A stretch of 64,000 nt of DNA, from contig JAKMXF010000066.1 in the NCBI GenBank assembly GCA_024704765.1, forward strand, positions 372,001 to 436,000. Reading direction: 5' to 3'. Positions 20,879-33,729 of the stretch are shown here, one piece after another. The position numbers and the translations under genes were made by a program. The stretch comes from Oopsacas minuta. Taxonomy: Eukaryota > Porifera > Hexactinellida > Lyssacinosida > Leucopsacidae. The notes beneath the pieces are model-generated. The model saw nothing but the letters and a program-made list of their open reading frames with translations, was not told the DNA's origin and did not search any database. Position 1 is the stretch's first letter, and every line of letters begins with the position of its first letter.

Positions 20879-23493
20879 CTATACTTCCATAGTTGCAATA
20901 TTCGGTCCATGGTCCACATACATCTTAGAACTGGTGAGGTAAGCAGAGGTTGGGTAACTATAAGCTAGAGATCTGAATCCTTGTTTTTCTAACTGGACAG
21001 CGACGAGAGTAACATTGTGCTCCTTGAAAATAGAACCCGCCTTATCCATGGTCCCTTTTTCATCTGTCTCAGTTTCAACTTGTAAGTGTATAACTCCGTA
21101 ATACTGCATTGAGTCGTGTTGCCATATCCTCGCGTTAGAGATAGAACTCACCCCTGGTATCTGTCGTATTTGAGCCATCGCATATTGTAAATTTACATTC
21201 CTCGGCGTTGTCAAGGAGAGGTATTGAAATGAATCGACGATTAGAGGTTTTACACTGAGCAAAATCAGCATAGAAATGCATAATGAACAGAGTGGATCGC
21301 TCCAATACCAACCAAAGTACTCTATCAAAAGGCTGGAAATTATAACTCCTACAGAACCCATAGTATCAGCTAACACATGGAGAAATACACCATGAAGATT
21401 TTCACTATGACAATGGTTACCATGGTGATCATGTGTGGAATGTGAGTGTGTATGTTCATGTTGATGCTCAATTTCTATAGAATGATCATGTGACTCTCCT
21501 TCATGGTGACAATGTTCATGTGTGGAATGTGAATGGTCACCATGCTGATGTGTGGAATGTGAATGATGTTTATGGTCACCATGGTGCTGTGTGGAATGTG
21601 GTTCATGGTGACTACCATGAGAATGCGAATGTCCATGTGAATGCAGAGAGAACACTCCAATGAGATTAACAATAAGACCTAAGACTGAAACCGTGAAGAG
21701 ACGGTTAGTCAATACCTGCGGGGGATCCAGCAACCTACCTATCGCCTCTAAAAATATCATACACGCGATAACAACTAAAAACACTCCATTTATAAACCCG
21801 CTTAATATCTCAATCCGATTCATACCGAATGGGTACATCCGCGTGGCATTCATTCTAGCCATTATAGATGCCCATAGGCCTATCATAAGAGCTGAGCTAT
21901 CAAATAGCATATGAAAACCATCTGAAATCAAACTCAAACTATTCGTCCAGTATCCGTATAAGAATTCAACTCCAGTGAAAGTTAAATTTATGGTTAGATA
22001 GAAAAAAATCCTCCTGGATTCGTGTGCGGATAATATTTTCCCCATATTATTCTTGAACGCTGATACCCAGCTTGTGCCACGAGTCTGTGTAGCGAGTAAC
22101 GGCAGTCCAGAACCTGAATACCTACCCCCTATTTCCTGGTGTCTGGGTGTTGGTTCGGATAGCAAATACACTCCACAGGCAATCAGTATAGCACTCATAG
22201 CCAGACCAACAGTGATGTCATGAGTTGTATCAACATTATATATCATATTTCCTATACTAAAGCCAGATCCTGTAGCGAATGCTATCATTGTACCAAAACG
22301 GACATATTTTGTTGTTTCTATGACACTATGCACAAGATGGTAACCATAGAAACAGGCTAGGTATGCGATAATAACGAATATAATAGCTGGTATTGATATA
22401 GCAGGTATTCCGTTGTATACAACATGTATTATTGATATTGGTAGTAATAACGGTAGTGAAAATATACAGCTGAGCGTCTGTAATCTTTTCACACCTCCTA
22501 TCTCGTTAGAAAGACTCTTGCTGACTCTGTTTAGAGCTGATTTATAGAAGAGAGCTAGCACCAATAGTATTATACCGGTTTTGTGATCACTTGATAGACC
22601 AATGTATGAGGAGAACTAAAATGGAAAACAAAATTTGTAATGCAGAAGGTATGGATACAATACAGAGTGAAACCTTCACAAACTGGGCCTGTGGAATTGA
22701 AACGGGGAACTTCTGAAAACAAAATGGATAGAATTCCTAGTACGAATGAAACTCCACAAAATGGGAATTTGGCAAAAAACGCGGTCGAAAGTTTCAGGGT
22801 CCCTGGTAACCCCTTTTGTGATGTTTATATACCGTATAGGTATACGGATAACGATGGATTGTCTTGCAAGTAAATATCATTCTCAAGTCTTTGATCAGAA
22901 TATCCATCAATTCAATATTAGGAACTCGTTTCAGTGACGCGATATGGTATAACAATAATAGAATATACTATACTTACCTGGTAAACCCAGTGTAGTAGAA
23001 AGCTGCTACGTGCTCCTTCAGGATGCTGGAGACCATTCCCCGTATCTTTATCAAACAATAACATAGTTATGACTCCACCAATGAAATACCAGCTGCCTTT
23101 GTTCCTTACAGAACTAACACTACCACATTGAACTAGTGTTGTAATCAGACCGAGAACAATAGGCTCATAATGGTCGTACAAGAGAATGGCACGAATAGGT
23201 CCACAGATTGCCAAGCCACCAATCCATAGAAAATCTCCTAGAATAGCCAATAGGGAGTATCTGAATACCCGAAACCATAAGCGGTAACTGAGGTGTTTGC
23301 CATGAGAGAAGGGCTTTTGAAGAGGAAGATATACGGTAGATAGGCCTATCTTTATGAGGAATATGGCGATCGGTATCGGAGTAGAGTTGAGGATGTAAGA
23401 AAGTATGAATAGAGAACTTGTATGGAGAAATTTACTGAATAAAAATCCAACCCAAATTGGAGATTCTCTTTTGAGAGTAATTCTACGTTCCAT
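20879..23493 (-). CDS. SLC30A5: Zinc transporter ZnT5 (SLC30A5)
   Basis: Two exons: 22978-23493 (start ATG at 23493, donor CAG|GTAAGTATAG) and 20879-22615 (acceptor TTTTAG); 750 residues. ZnT5 loads zinc into the early secretory pathway, in vertebrates with ZnT6. The long N-terminal multi-helix region specific to ZnT5 is present (DKDTGNGLQHPEG matches the human HPEG segment), followed by the six-helix cation diffusion facilitator core. Metal-site motifs are DGFHMLFD in TM2 and HVLADT in TM5. A His-rich cytosolic loop (roughly 497-574) between TM4 and TM5 has dozens of histidines, many more than in human. The C-terminal domain follows. Confidence 0.93.
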
Positions 23494-23962
23494 CAGTGAT
23501 TATACTGTCATAGCAGCTAAAATAATTATCTACGTGTACTGTTCATATAAAAATGTTAAGAAGCCGAATTATGAAATATTTAAACCATCCAAGTATACTT
23601 TTATGCTTTCTGCAAAATTCTACTAAAAATATCACATTCAGGATGGTTGAATTTCATACTTGCCAACCATACAGGAGAAAGGGAAAATGTTGGAATTTTC
23701 TGTCTTTTTCTCAAAAAGAGGTAAATACTTATATTATTTTCGTATTTAAGTAGATATCCAACTCCAGGGAATATTTTGAAAATCTAGGGGGATTTTGAGA
23801 AACTATCAAGGAAACAGTTACAAGGTGTTGTAAGTATGGAATTTGCATATTTGTCGCCATATTGGGTTTTACTGAAAAGTTTTCAAGCACGTAATTATAA
23901 ATACAAATATACATACTTACTACACATTAGCTACTAATTTTTTACTTCATGTAAATCTGTAT
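23494..23962. other. Intergenic, no gene seen
   Basis: Spacer between the vault locus (3' end) and the SLC30A5 start, 5' side of SLC30A5. No supported reading frame or RNA gene. Confidence 0.5.
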
Positions 23963-25591
23963 TCAATTTGCCAAGTTCTTCACTATTACTATATACTTTC
24001 TCATTGAATATTCTATCCATGATGATCCAAGCTCAAGTCTAGATTGCAATCCAGGATTCTTTGAATCAAATTCCCTCAAATATTCTAAATTATATTCAAA
24101 CATTTTATTATACTTGTTTGTGTCAACATCCCATCCTTTAAATGTAGATTTCATTTTGAAGTAATGTGGATATACCAGGTGAAGATAGTAGAGAATCAGG
24201 AGAGTTGATATGAAATTCTGAATATTTGAGTACATTTTAGTACCCAAAGATTTGGCTCCTTTATCGATCAATTCTTGATTTACGAGTTCTATAATTGAAA
24301 AGTCTTTTGTGGAAATTGCGAAATGTAAATCTTGTAATTTGAAGTAGTTTCTGTCATCTTTAAGCTTGATTAATTCCGTTAGTAATTCTTTCAAGGTTAT
24401 ACTCTTCTTTCTTAATACAGAGATTATTTCTTGTAAATCTGTCTGGTCGGTCTTGGAAGTTATTTCTAGATATTTCTTTCCCTTTTTAACATCTTTCTTA
24501 ACTGCTTCCCCACCCCAAAATATGTGTTCTACTTCTGACTTTTTCATACCGCGTCCGTTCCTTGCGCTAGTAAAAGTGGTTAACTCTTTACCGTTGATGG
24601 ATTCTGAAATATTAATGTCTAATGATAAACCATTAGTAACTGTGAGTTCGGGAAATTTAGGACTATAACTTGGAGATCTATGGCTATAGCTCGATGATAT
24701 AGGAGTATAGCTTGGCCTGCTTGGAGATGTAGGAGTATAGCTTGGAGAAGTAGGACTATAGCTTGGAAATCTTGGAGAAGTAGGACTATAGCTTGGAAAT
24801 CTTGGAGAAGTAGGACTATAGCTTGGAGAAGTAGGACTATAGCTTGGAGATGTAGGACTATAACTTGGAGAAGTAGGACTATAGCTTGGAGATGTAGGAG
24901 TATAACTTGGAGAAGTAGGAGTATAACTTGGAGAAGTAGGACTATAGCTTGGAGATGTAGGACTATAGCTTGGAGATGTAGGACTATAGCTTGGAGATGT
25001 AGGAGTATAACTTGGAGATGTAGGAGTATAACTTGGAGAAGTAGGAGTATAACTTGGAGAAGTAGGACTATAGCTTGGAGATGTAGGAGTATAACTTGGA
25101 GAAGTAGGAGTATAACTTGGAGAAGTAGGACTATAGCTTGGAGATGTAGGAGTATAACTTGGAGATGTAGGAGTATAACTTGGAGAAGTAGGAGTATAAC
25201 TTGGAGATGTAGGAGTATAACTTGGAGAAGTAGGAGTATAACTTGGAGATGTAGGAGTATAACTTGGAGATGTAGGAGTATAGCTTGGAGAAGTAGGACT
25301 ATAGCTTGGAGATGTAGGAGTATAACTTGGAGAAGTAGGACTATAGCTTGGAGATGTAGGAGTATAACATAGAGAAGTAGGACGATAGCTTGGAGATCTT
25401 GGGCTATAGCATGGGGAAGTAAGACATTGATCAAAGGAGGAAAATAGATAGCTTTTATGTAAAGCAAGTTGCTGCTCATATTCTTCAACATTCACATCTT
25501 CATCTCCTCCTAATCTTTCGTTATTATTCACGGTTACATCCACTTCTGATATTAAAGAGTCTACATCGTAATTTCGTGGTGTTTCTCCTCT
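23963..25591 (-). CDS. Pol II CTD-heptad exon with C-terminal vault-INT-like domain (array exon T1)
   Basis: A 543-codon exon opening at acceptor TTATTCTAG (25592-25600), phase 0, and ending at a TGA at 23963-23965. After about 55 acidic residues come roughly 35 tandem heptads of the RNA polymerase II CTD type (YSPTSPS and YTPTSPS, three with an RFPS or RPS insert). A basic linker follows, then about 130 C-terminal residues homologous to the PARP4 INT domain ([40 protein letters not shown]). This INT copy is the most diverged of the five. There is no in-frame ATG before the heptads: the only in-frame start-like codon is a GTG at 25543. The exon must therefore receive its start from an upstream exon. 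Only 229 bp separate it from the next exon upstream. Confidence 0.8.
   Translation of the reverse strand, partial: RGETPRNYDVDSLISEVDVTVNNNERLGGDEDVNVEEYEQQLALHKSYLFSSFDQCLTSPCYSPRSPSYRPTSLCYTPTSPSYSPTSPSYTPTSPSYSPTSPSYTPTSPSYTPTSPSYTPTSPSYTPTSPSYTPTSPSYTPTSPSYTPTSPSYSPTSPSYTPTSPSYTPTSPSYSPTSPSYTPTSPSYTPTSPSYTPTSPSYSPTSPSYSPTSPSYSPTSPSYTPTSPSYTPTSPSYSPTSPSYSPTSPSYSPTSPSYSPTSPRFPSYSPTSPRFPSYSPTSPSYTPTSPSRPSYTPISSSYSHRSPSYSPKFPELTVTNGLSLDINISESINGKELTTFTSARNGRGMKKSEVEHIFWGGEAVKKDVKKGKKYLEITSKTDQTDLQEIISVLRKKSITLKELLTELIKLKDDRNYFKLQDLHFAISTKDFSIIELVNQELIDKGAKSLGTKMYSNIQNFISTLLILYYLHLVYPHYFKMKSTFKGWDVDTNKYNKMFEYNLEYLREFDSKNPGLQSRLELGSSWIEYSMRKYIVIVKNLAN
24660..25420 (-). repeat. 21-bp tandem repeat encoding CTD heptads
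   Basis: About 35 direct repeats of a 21-bp unit (plus strand GGAGATGTAGGAGTATAACTT-like) with two main variants coding Ser or Thr at heptad position 2. Near-identity of neighbouring units implies ongoing unequal exchange or slippage. Copy number may vary between individuals and may be misassembled. Confidence 0.9.
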
Positions 25592-25820
25592 CTAGAATAA
25601 AATACATAAGTACAGCGTACTCCAAATAAGACGAACTGTACAAATGTCGACGGCCCTTGATGTATTATCGATTTCGACGATTATTACATATTATTTACTA
25701 TGCACAAATTTACTTTTACTTTCTAATACATGTATTACTTGAATCACACAGATATGGAACGTAATAGTCTGTAGAATAGGATACCAATGTAAATCTAGTA
25801 TCTAATAATTAATCAATAGT

Positions 25821-28319
25821 TCATGATGAGTAAGAAATTCGTCTTTCAGCATACTGCATCCAAGAGGTAGCAAGATCAAGTCTGGAAGAGAGGGAAGGAT
25901 TATGTTTATTGAAGGTACGTAGAAAGGAGAGAGCCTTATCTCCAGCTGGTTTCCATCTAGGAGGTATGATGGTCCAGGAGATGAAGGAGGGAGACATCTC
26001 GAAGCTCTTAGGATAGACAGTGTGTAGGAACATGAGTAGTAGCAGTGTAGGTATGAATTGTAGTAGCTTTTTGTATACTGATACTCCTAGTGACTTTACT
26101 CCACTCTCTTCTATCTCTGTTTCTATCTGTTCTGGAGACATAAGTAGAGAGGAATGTATTATACTCAGATTTGATATCTCCCAACTTCCTTCTTCACTCT
26201 GTAGAGAGAATACTTCTTCACAGAATTCATTCATGTCTGGTACTAATACGATCTGTTCAGTTTCCGAAGACTTTGGTTCTATGTCATCATATAGATCTTC
26301 ACAAAATTCATCCATCATTTTCTCACGTTCTTCGACAGTAAATAGACCTCCAATAGGTGATGATGAGCCAAAACATTTTCTATGTACGATAGACGGACCA
26401 CTGTAATAATCATCATCATCATCGTATCCGCATATGTCTTCAAGAAGCTCATAGGAGCCATAATTGGCCCCCTCTTCATATAAATCATCTAGCAAACCCA
26501 TTTCTATTTGAGGAGCGGGAGAAAGTGTAGGGAATATCTCATCTTCTTGCTTTGTGTAATGCAAAATAGCTTCCATTTCTGGAGCTGCAGGTGCTTGTGG
26601 GAGTGAGGGTAGGGGAATAATCTCTTTTTGTTTCTCTTCAGCTCTTGCATAAGACGACACATCTCCTTTAGCTACACCAAGACTTTTCAATTTATTTTTG
26701 AGTCGAGGCAATTTAGCTGTTTTGGTTTCTGACTTATCACTTCGATATTTTAGACTGGCATTTATTGATGAGACCGTTTGTATAGCTCCTTCATCTGCCA
26801 CGTTGCATTTGTCATCTCCTAAATTCTTTACCAAACTAAGGCTTGAACATGTATATGGTTCAGCTAGTAGTAAATCCAATTCCATTAGAGGGGCTGAACG
26901 AGCTTGTGGAGCCGTGGGTAGGGAAAGAATCTCCTCTTGCTTTCCAGCTCTTTCAAGATCAGATTTGTATACATCCTTTTTTCTAGCCAAAACATTCTTT
27001 TTTGTAAATTGAGATGCTGATGAGATCATTTGTAGACTTATTTCATCTGCCTCGTCCAATTTGTTTTCTTCTAATGCCTTTAAAATTGCTCCTTCAACTC
27101 CCTCCTCGTTATCAGGATAAATCCAGTCTTCAGAACTACCACGTGTTCCTTTAGAACTGTACGGCACAGCCTCGGAAATCATTATCTCAATTTCCCTCTC
27201 ATCCAATGATTCCAATCTATTAAGCATAGCAGGTGCAGCTGCAGAAACAGGAGGAGAACCATTAATATCTTCAATGAGGGAATCGTCCACTTCATTTCTT
27301 GGTGCATAGTCTGATCCTGATCCATTAATTTCACCAATGAGAGACTCATCCATTCCATATGAACCTGCAGACTGTCTCCTCATGATGGGTTTGTATCCAC
27401 CAACATCATCGAATAAATCATATCCCATTTCATTATCTGATTCGGCTGTTGCATCATAGTCGGATAACTGTGTCGTATCCTCTAAGGAATGAATGCATGC
27501 ATATATTTCACGTTTAGGTTGTATAATTGTACCTACAGAACCCGTATTGAAACGTCCCGAGTAATCTCCGCCCCATCCTCCTCCGTCTAAATCTTTAAAT
27601 AATGGTCCTTGTGAAACTGGCATATCATATGTGAGACATTTTCTCAACATGGTTTCATCATTATATTCATTTAGAGGTGATTCTATAAAGGCAGGATCTA
27701 TTGGTTCAGCTAGGGAACTCTCGGAGGAGGAGGAAGGTATCATTGCACACATTCCACTAACAAAATATTCTGATGATGATTTCGTTCTAGTTACTACTTC
27801 TTTAGTTATAGGTTGTCTAACTGTAGGTTCAAGAGGGTTCTTGAGTGTTAGGATTCCTCTCTTGCTCATAGCTTCATCTCCTACGTATTTGTCCTTCTGT
27901 CCCATACCTACCATAACTCCCATGTGTCTAGGTCTACCTACAACAGGAGGGAACAGAGCTCTAGGTGTATCGTCTCCAGAGAAACCAGCTCCTATCTTCC
28001 ATCCACCTATATCTATAACGATAGGACAAGTCTCATCGTCTGAAGAGTCTGGAGAGGAACAAGATTGATGAGTGGAGAGGAACTGATTGAGTATAACTGA
28101 TTGTAAGGGTGTTATGGGGAGAGAAGTGGTGGAGAGTTGTTGATTAAGTTGATTGATTTGTGAGAGAGTATTGTCAGCATCAGTTGATAGATCTACCTTG
28201 ACTAGTGAAGAATTAGTTTGATATATTAGTTCAGCAGCTTGCATATACAGATGTCGTTGTATGTAATCTTGTATTGAGGATAGAGTCAGTTCCAACCTCA
28301 AAGGATTCCAGGGATACAC
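25821..28319 (-). CDS. Actin-fragment/INT exon (array exon T2)
   Basis: An 832-residue exon opening at acceptor TTTTCCTTCAG (28320-28321 = AG), phase 0; a stop codon lies in frame 12 nt upstream, and the first in-frame ATG is at residue 26. Residues 1-95 are helical ([13 protein letters not shown] start). Residues about 99-168 match actin 8-72, including [10 protein letters not shown], the D-loop GVMVGMGQK and SKRGILTLK. The nucleotide-binding DNGSG loop is altered to DIGGW, and the rest of actin is absent. A long acidic, serine-rich middle follows, with MGYDLFDD. The last 140 residues are the INT domain ([11 protein letters not shown] ... [17 protein letters not shown]), preceded by an acidic [12 protein letters not shown] linker shared with PARP4's own last exon. 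Confidence 0.8.
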   Translation of the reverse strand: MYPWNPLRLELTLSSIQDYIQRHLYMQAAELIYQTNSSLVKVDLSTDADNTLSQINQLNQQLSTTSLPITPLQSVILNQFLSTHQSCSSPDSSDDETCPIVIDIGGWKIGAGFSGDDTPRALFPPVVGRPRHMGVMVGMGQKDKYVGDEAMSKRGILTLKNPLEPTVRQPITKEVVTRTKSSSEYFVSGMCAMIPSSSSESSLAEPIDPAFIESPLNEYNDETMLRKCLTYDMPVSQGPLFKDLDGGGWGGDYSGRFNTGSVGTIIQPKREIYACIHSLEDTTQLSDYDATAESDNEMGYDLFDDVGGYKPIMRRQSAGSYGMDESLIGEINGSGSDYAPRNEVDDSLIEDINGSPPVSAAAPAMLNRLESLDEREIEIMISEAVPYSSKGTRGSSEDWIYPDNEEGVEGAILKALEENKLDEADEISLQMISSASQFTKKNVLARKKDVYKSDLERAGKQEEILSLPTAPQARSAPLMELDLLLAEPYTCSSLSLVKNLGDDKCNVADEGAIQTVSSINASLKYRSDKSETKTAKLPRLKNKLKSLGVAKGDVSSYARAEEKQKEIIPLPSLPQAPAAPEMEAILHYTKQEDEIFPTLSPAPQIEMGLLDDLYEEGANYGSYELLEDICGYDDDDDYYSGPSIVHRKCFGSSSPIGGLFTVEEREKMMDEFCEDLYDDIEPKSSETEQIVLVPDMNEFCEEVFSLQSEEGSWEISNLSIIHSSLLMSPEQIETEIEESGVKSLGVSVYKKLLQFIPTLLLLMFLHTVYPKSFEMSPSFISWTIIPPRWKPAGDKALSFLRTFNKHNPSLSSRLDLATSWMQYAERRISYSS

Positions 28320-28756
28320 CTGAAGGAAAACCTTTTAATATGTGTGAACTTATAATTAATACTACGTAATGTTATTTGTACTAAATTTTTATGAAACAGC
28401 TGCAGTTCTCCCTTAAATATACGTAAATGGATGCTAATTTCATTAATTGGGCGCAAAGCCATGTGATCTGTACAGTTGGTAGCTAATTGATCTTACAACA
28501 TTTTCCATTCATTATTTTCACTGTTACCCGTGTTAGGAGGGATTGACTGGATAAATAAACGGAAAGTATTTAGAAAACAAGTCAACAGTATTACTTCTAT
28601 ATTTATATTCCACACACATACACAGTTACACACCAAGTCTTACTCCTCACTAATTGAGGATCTTTCATAGTCCAAATTTCTAATAAAGGCATGCTATCTA
28701 TATCTAATATTCTAAAGATCGAGTTTGTTCATACTAAAAGGAAACTATAGAGAGAT

Positions 28757-31069
28757 TTAAATGTTAGGAACTTTGATTCGTTTTTCAGCATACTGCATCC
28801 AAGAGGTAGCAAGATCAAGTCTGGAAGAGAGGGAAGGATTCTGTTTATTGAAGGTACGTAGAAAGGAGAGAGCCTTATCTCCAGCTGGTTTCCATCTAGG
28901 AGGTATGATGGTCCAGGAGATGAAGGAGGGAGACATCTCGAAGCTCTTAGGATAGACAGTGTGTAGGAACATGAATAGTATCAATGTAGGTATGAATTGT
29001 AGTAGCTTTTTGTATACTGATACTCCTAGTGACTTTACTCCACTCTCTTCTATCTCTGTTTCTATTTGTTCTGGAGACATAAGTAGAAAGGAATGTATTA
29101 TACTCAGATTTGATATCTCCCAACTTCCTTCTTCACTCTGTAGGGAGAATATTTCTTCACTTATTGTGTCTATATCCGGTGGTTCTACCAATTCTTGCTC
29201 TGATTTATATTCATCTAGATCATTTGAACTTGTTTTTGAGGAACTTCTCCGATGATATCTAACCTGTTCATCGTGACGTGTATCACAAAATCTAGCACTG
29301 CCCGATTCGAAATGAATCGATTCCTTTTTCTGATTCTTGCTTCCCTTATCCGTTCTTCTCATCATGTTTATTGAAGACCTAGATATTCTATTTTGATTCT
29401 CTTGCATTTGCGGCATTGCGTTATCAAATAATTGAGAACAGCCAGCTGATCTAATATCACTACTACTGGGTGGATCTAGTCCTAAGTAGGAGTGACTATC
29501 CTTCTCAAAAAGCTGTATTTTTCCACTTTGAGGGTGAGACTCTTCCTTAATGTTTGAATCAGAATAATTTTTTTGGGGAATGATCATTGAACCATGTAAC
29601 TTTGTTGAAACAGCTTGAGGAGGGGGAAGAGGAGCAAGAGCAGATTTAGAATATGGCTTGCTTGCACTTTGAACAGCTCCAGGGGGAGGAGCAATAGAAG
29701 GAGGTCCATGCACCTTCCCTCTGGGAGCAGCTCTAGTAGCCACACGAAGGGGAGGGGGAGCAATGGAAAGCGATCCATGTACCTTGCCCCCTCTTTTTAC
29801 AGGAGGAGGAGGAGGAGCATATTTCGATAGTAAAATACCAGAACTATCTAATTCATTGTCCATATCAGATATTTCAATTTTTTTTAGTAGCATTCCTTTT
29901 CGAATACTTGGTAACAATTTATCTCTAGAGCCTAATGGCGCTGTCGCCATTGATGTTGGTTCTGGAGGGATGTAAATCTTAGCTGATCCATGTTTGCCAG
30001 TTTTCAGAACTTGATGCGAAGAAGGTGACTTAGTACTATCAGTCATCATTTTGTCAAGAAGTCTTTGAGTTTCTTCATCTAGATCATCTTGTTTTGGCTC
30101 TTCGTAACTCTTAAATCCTAAACTAGTAGAATATTCAGTTTTCAATTCAGAAGAATAAGCGGATGCATCTTCATCAGAATCATCTCCAAACAAACCTCCA
30201 AAATCTTCGGGAGATGATAACTGAAATTTAGAAGTATTTTCTTTAGGAATTTCGCTGATGCTCAATGCATGCTTAGTAGAAGGTTTACTCGTATATTCAC
30301 ACTCACCATAATCAGCATCACCATCATCAAATAACCCAAATACCATAGAATCATAGTCATCCTCAGATTCATCATCTTTGGTATATGTAACAGCTGAAGT
30401 AGGAGGTGTAACAACAGCTGTAGTAGGTCTTATTATTGTCTTTTGCTTTCTCCTTTTATGTGGTATATGTGGTATTATAGGTTTGTCTGAATATTCAAAA
30501 TCGTCGAATAGATCAAACCCCATATCATCATCATCATCATCAGATCCTCCACCACCCCAACCATAGGATATCTGTGCCTTTGAATCTATAGCTTTACCAC
30601 GTACTGGACTTGGAGCTCTTTTAGTTATAGGTTGTCTAACTGTAGACTCAAAAGGTTTCTTGATTGTTAGGATTCCTCTCTTGCTCATAGCTTCATCTCC
30701 TACGTATTTGTCCTTCTGTCCCATACCTACCATAACTCCCATGTATCTAGGTCTACCTACAACAGGAGGGAACAGAGCTCTAGGTGCATCGTCTCCAGAG
30801 AAACCAGCTCCTATCTTCCATCCGCCTATATCTATAACGATAGGACATGTCTCATCATCTGTAGTGATTTGTAATTGTTTTTTGAACTGATTAATCTGTG
30901 AGAGATACTCACAAGCTTCTACAGAGAGTTGTGTTGAGTTAGAATCTAGAGCTAGTGTAGAGTTAGTTTGTTGTATAAGATTAGCAGCTTGTATGTGCAG
31001 ATGTTGTTCTATGTTAGCTTTCACTGAGGATAGAGTCAGTTCCAATCTCAACAAATTCCAGGGCTCCAC
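28757..31069 (-). CDS. Actin-fragment/proline-rich/INT exon (array exon T3)
   Basis: 770 residues counted from acceptor CTCCTTCAG at 31070-31078, phase 0. The frame also stays open upstream to an ATG at 31123, so a start there (18 extra residues) is possible. A helical N-terminus is followed by the actin-like segment (about 77-145). The middle is specific to this exon: acidic repeats of the type FDLFDD, FGLFDD and GGLFGDD, then a proline-rich stretch ([17 protein letters not shown]) recalling profilin- or SH3-binding sequence. The C-terminal INT domain is nearly identical in DNA to those of T2, T4 and PARP4. The [15 protein letters not shown] linker before INT is shared only with T4. Role inferred: a vault-directed protein or PARP4 tail. 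Confidence 0.8.
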   Translation of the reverse strand: MEPWNLLRLELTLSSVKANIEQHLHIQAANLIQQTNSTLALDSNSTQLSVEACEYLSQINQFKKQLQITTDDETCPIVIDIGGWKIGAGFSGDDAPRALFPPVVGRPRYMGVMVGMGQKDKYVGDEAMSKRGILTIKKPFESTVRQPITKRAPSPVRGKAIDSKAQISYGWGGGGSDDDDDDMGFDLFDDFEYSDKPIIPHIPHKRRKQKTIIRPTTAVVTPPTSAVTYTKDDESEDDYDSMVFGLFDDGDADYGECEYTSKPSTKHALSISEIPKENTSKFQLSSPEDFGGLFGDDSDEDASAYSSELKTEYSTSLGFKSYEEPKQDDLDEETQRLLDKMMTDSTKSPSSHQVLKTGKHGSAKIYIPPEPTSMATAPLGSRDKLLPSIRKGMLLKKIEISDMDNELDSSGILLSKYAPPPPPVKRGGKVHGSLSIAPPPLRVATRAAPRGKVHGPPSIAPPPGAVQSASKPYSKSALAPLPPPQAVSTKLHGSMIIPQKNYSDSNIKEESHPQSGKIQLFEKDSHSYLGLDPPSSSDIRSAGCSQLFDNAMPQMQENQNRISRSSINMMRRTDKGSKNQKKESIHFESGSARFCDTRHDEQVRYHRRSSSKTSSNDLDEYKSEQELVEPPDIDTISEEIFSLQSEEGSWEISNLSIIHSFLLMSPEQIETEIEESGVKSLGVSVYKKLLQFIPTLILFMFLHTVYPKSFEMSPSFISWTIIPPRWKPAGDKALSFLRTFNKQNPSLSSRLDLATSWMQYAEKRIKVPNI

Positions 31070-31416
31070 CTGAAGGAGATACCACCTGTAACAATTTAGT
31101 TTTGAGGTATTTATCATATACATTTAATGATTTACAAAACATTACATTTTATTTTACTGATATACTTGCAGAACTACAGTTACCCCCAACTATGATAAAT
31201 GACGAATGTGTTCTAATTGTGGCTTAATTATTTCTGATATTTATACCGTATTTATATAGAGAGATGTTTAATCTAGGAAAACTGAACATACATAAATATA
31301 TACAACAACTTATTGTTTTTCATCTTGCGTAAATATGCTAAACTAGAACAAACAAATAACTAAATGAGTCATTTAGGATTTCTGGGTAGAAAAGATATGG
31401 TTAATAACTCAATGAA

Positions 31417-33729
31417 TCAAATTGCAACTTTGATTCGTTTTTCAGCATACTGCATCCAAGAAGTAGCAAGATCAAGTCTGGAAGAGAGAGAAGGATTCTG
31501 TTTATTGAAGGTACGTAGAAAGGAGAGAGCCTTATCTCCAGCTGGTTTCCATCTAGGAGGTATGATGGTCCAGGAGATGAAGGAGGGAGACATCTCGAAG
31601 CTCTTAGGATAGACAGTGTGTAGGAACATGAATAGTATCAATGTAGGTATGAATTGTAGTAGCTTTTTGTATACTGATACTCCTAGTGACTTTACTCCAC
31701 TCTCTTCTATCTCTGTTTCTATTTGTTCTGGAGACATAAGTAGAAAGGAATGTATTATACTCAGATTTGATATCTCCCAACTTCCTTCTTCACTCTGTAG
31801 GAAGAATATTTCTTCACTTATCTTGTCTATATCCGGTGGTTCTACCAATTCTAGCTCTGATTTATAATCATCTAGATCCAGAGACTCATCTGAGCTGCTA
31901 TCGCTATCTGGCTCTTCTATCCCATCATCTATCATGTTAAGCAGATGTCCAACTTTAAACAACTTACTTTGATTCTGTAACTGATCAGCACGTTCCTCTA
32001 ATTGATCCAGCATACAACCTCTTTTGAGAACAGAATGCAAATTTAACCTAGTTTGAGCCTGAACTTTGAATAGTTCATCTTCCATATCTTTCTTTTCTGA
32101 AACTTCCATTCTTGCCTTGCGTTTTCGCTCTTTGGGTTTGGGTGCTGAGGATCCACCTGCAGCATGACCTTCCATGCTATCGAACCCTTGAAATAGTTGT
32201 GCGGCCTGCATCTGGGGTGGAGGAGAAGAGCTTTTCTGAAGTAGATTCAAAGAACGACGTTGGTTGGTGACTTGTAACTTTAATGCTGTCAATCCACCAG
32301 GAGGAGAAAGACGAGCCTTACTGGCACCTGGTGGACGCGGTAGGGAGAATTTAGTTCGAGATGTCTCAGATAATTTGGGGGAATGCCTATATTCAGAACT
32401 CAACTCCGAAATAGTGTCTACTATTCGTTCTCTGGATTCTATTGAATCGAGACACACAGTCTGTTTTTTCATTTCCTTATCTACTGATTGAACTTCCTTT
32501 TTCAGAGACTTTGTAACTCCACCACCAATACTTCTAAACGGTTCCATAAACGTAAAGCCACTGAAATCTATTTCGTTCTCTTTTGATTCCTCCATGGTAA
32601 TTTCCCTAACGAGATTGCCGGGAACAACTCTCTCCCTCTCCCTCTCCCTCTCCCTCTCCCTTTCCCTCCCCCTATCCCTACGAACAGCATTAGAACTTCC
32701 AAAAGAACTTAATTCATCTAATAATATTTCATCATCTTCAGGTAAAGGTATACTAATTGCTTTAGTAAATTCTTCGTCAAAATTGCGTAACAATTCTTTA
32801 TCAATTGTTACTTCGGGAGGAAGTAGAGCTGGCATTTCTAACTCTTGTTGTTTTTGTGTGGTAGCTGGGGTAATATACGTTGAATACAAGTCATGCTTTG
32901 AAGCAAGGAAATCTTTATAAGCCTTTGCTCCATCTCCACCATCTGCATCGAAAAAGGCTGACCTATCTTCATCCGATCCCCCTCCTCCATCTGCTTCTTC
33001 TATGAATGCGAATTGTCCTTGTAAATCTGGCATATTTGTGAGACATTTTCTCAACATGATTTCATCATTATATTCTTTTAGAGGTGATTCTATAAATGCA
33101 GGATCTATTGGTTCAGCTGGGAAACTCTCGGAGGAGGAGGAGGAAGGTATCATTGCACACATTCCACCTCCAAAATATTCTGATGATGGTTTCATTGTAG
33201 TTACTACTTCTTTAGTTATAGGTTGTCTAACTGTAGGTTCAAGAGGGTTCTTGAGTGTTAGGATTCCTCTCTTACTCATAGCTTCATCTCCTACGTATTT
33301 GTCTTTCTGTCCCATACCTACCATAACTCCCATGTGTCTAGGTCTACCTACAACAGGAGGGAACAGAACTCTAGGTGCATCGTCTCCAGAGAAACCAGCT
33401 CCTATCTTCCATCCACCTATATCTATAACGATAGGACAAGTCTCATCGTCTGAAGAGTCTGGAGAGGAACAAGATTGATGAGTGGAGAGGAACTGATTAA
33501 GTATAACTGATTGTAAGGGTGTTATGGGGAGAGAAGTGGTAGAGAGTTGTTGATTAAGTTGATTGATTTGTGAGAGAGTATTGTCAGCATTAGTTGATAG
33601 ATCTACCTTGACTAGTGAAGAGTTAGTTTGATATATTAGTTCAGCAGCTTGCATATACAGATGTCGTTGTATGTAATCTTGTATTGAGGATAGAGTCAGT
33701 TCCAACCTCAAAGGATTCCAGGGGTACAC
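31417..33729 (-). CDS. Actin-fragment/INT exon (array exon T4)
   Basis: 770 residues from acceptor CTCCTTCAG (AG at 33730-33731), phase 0. The frame is open further upstream, but the first available codon is GTG, not ATG. The N-terminal helical and actin-like parts are almost identical to those of T2, and so are about 60 residues after them ([28 protein letters not shown]). From there the middle is unrelated to T2: an (Arg-Glu)n run encoded by a CTCTCC microsatellite near 32,632, a basic segment and an acidic [14 protein letters not shown] stretch. The last 140 residues are INT. Part of the same tandem array. Confidence 0.8.
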   Translation of the reverse strand: MYPWNPLRLELTLSSIQDYIQRHLYMQAAELIYQTNSSLVKVDLSTNADNTLSQINQLNQQLSTTSLPITPLQSVILNQFLSTHQSCSSPDSSDDETCPIVIDIGGWKIGAGFSGDDAPRVLFPPVVGRPRHMGVMVGMGQKDKYVGDEAMSKRGILTLKNPLEPTVRQPITKEVVTTMKPSSEYFGGGMCAMIPSSSSSESFPAEPIDPAFIESPLKEYNDEIMLRKCLTNMPDLQGQFAFIEEADGGGGSDEDRSAFFDADGGDGAKAYKDFLASKHDLYSTYITPATTQKQQELEMPALLPPEVTIDKELLRNFDEEFTKAISIPLPEDDEILLDELSSFGSSNAVRRDRGRERERERERERERVVPGNLVREITMEESKENEIDFSGFTFMEPFRSIGGGVTKSLKKEVQSVDKEMKKQTVCLDSIESRERIVDTISELSSEYRHSPKLSETSRTKFSLPRPPGASKARLSPPGGLTALKLQVTNQRRSLNLLQKSSSPPPQMQAAQLFQGFDSMEGHAAGGSSAPKPKERKRKARMEVSEKKDMEDELFKVQAQTRLNLHSVLKRGCMLDQLEERADQLQNQSKLFKVGHLLNMIDDGIEEPDSDSSSDESLDLDDYKSELELVEPPDIDKISEEIFFLQSEEGSWEISNLSIIHSFLLMSPEQIETEIEESGVKSLGVSVYKKLLQFIPTLILFMFLHTVYPKSFEMSPSFISWTIIPPRWKPAGDKALSFLRTFNKQNPSLSSRLDLATSWMQYAEKRIKVAI

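Noticed and set aside
22640-22937. Plus-strand frames over the SLC30A5 intron
   Set aside because: They lie opposite the intron and an exon end, have no family similarity and use non-ATG or weak starts.
24619-25491. Leu-rich 290-residue frame overlapping the heptad repeats
   Set aside because: Shadow frame of the 21-bp repeat; its repeat composition follows from the CTD codons.
23963-25591. Part of the RNA polymerase II largest subunit gene
   Set aside because: Only the heptads match; no RPB1 catalytic sequence lies upstream, and the C-terminus is INT-like rather than the RPB1 end.
33240-33480. Actin gene or actin pseudogene
   Set aside because: The frame is intact within longer coding exons and stops matching actin after about residue 72 in all three copies.
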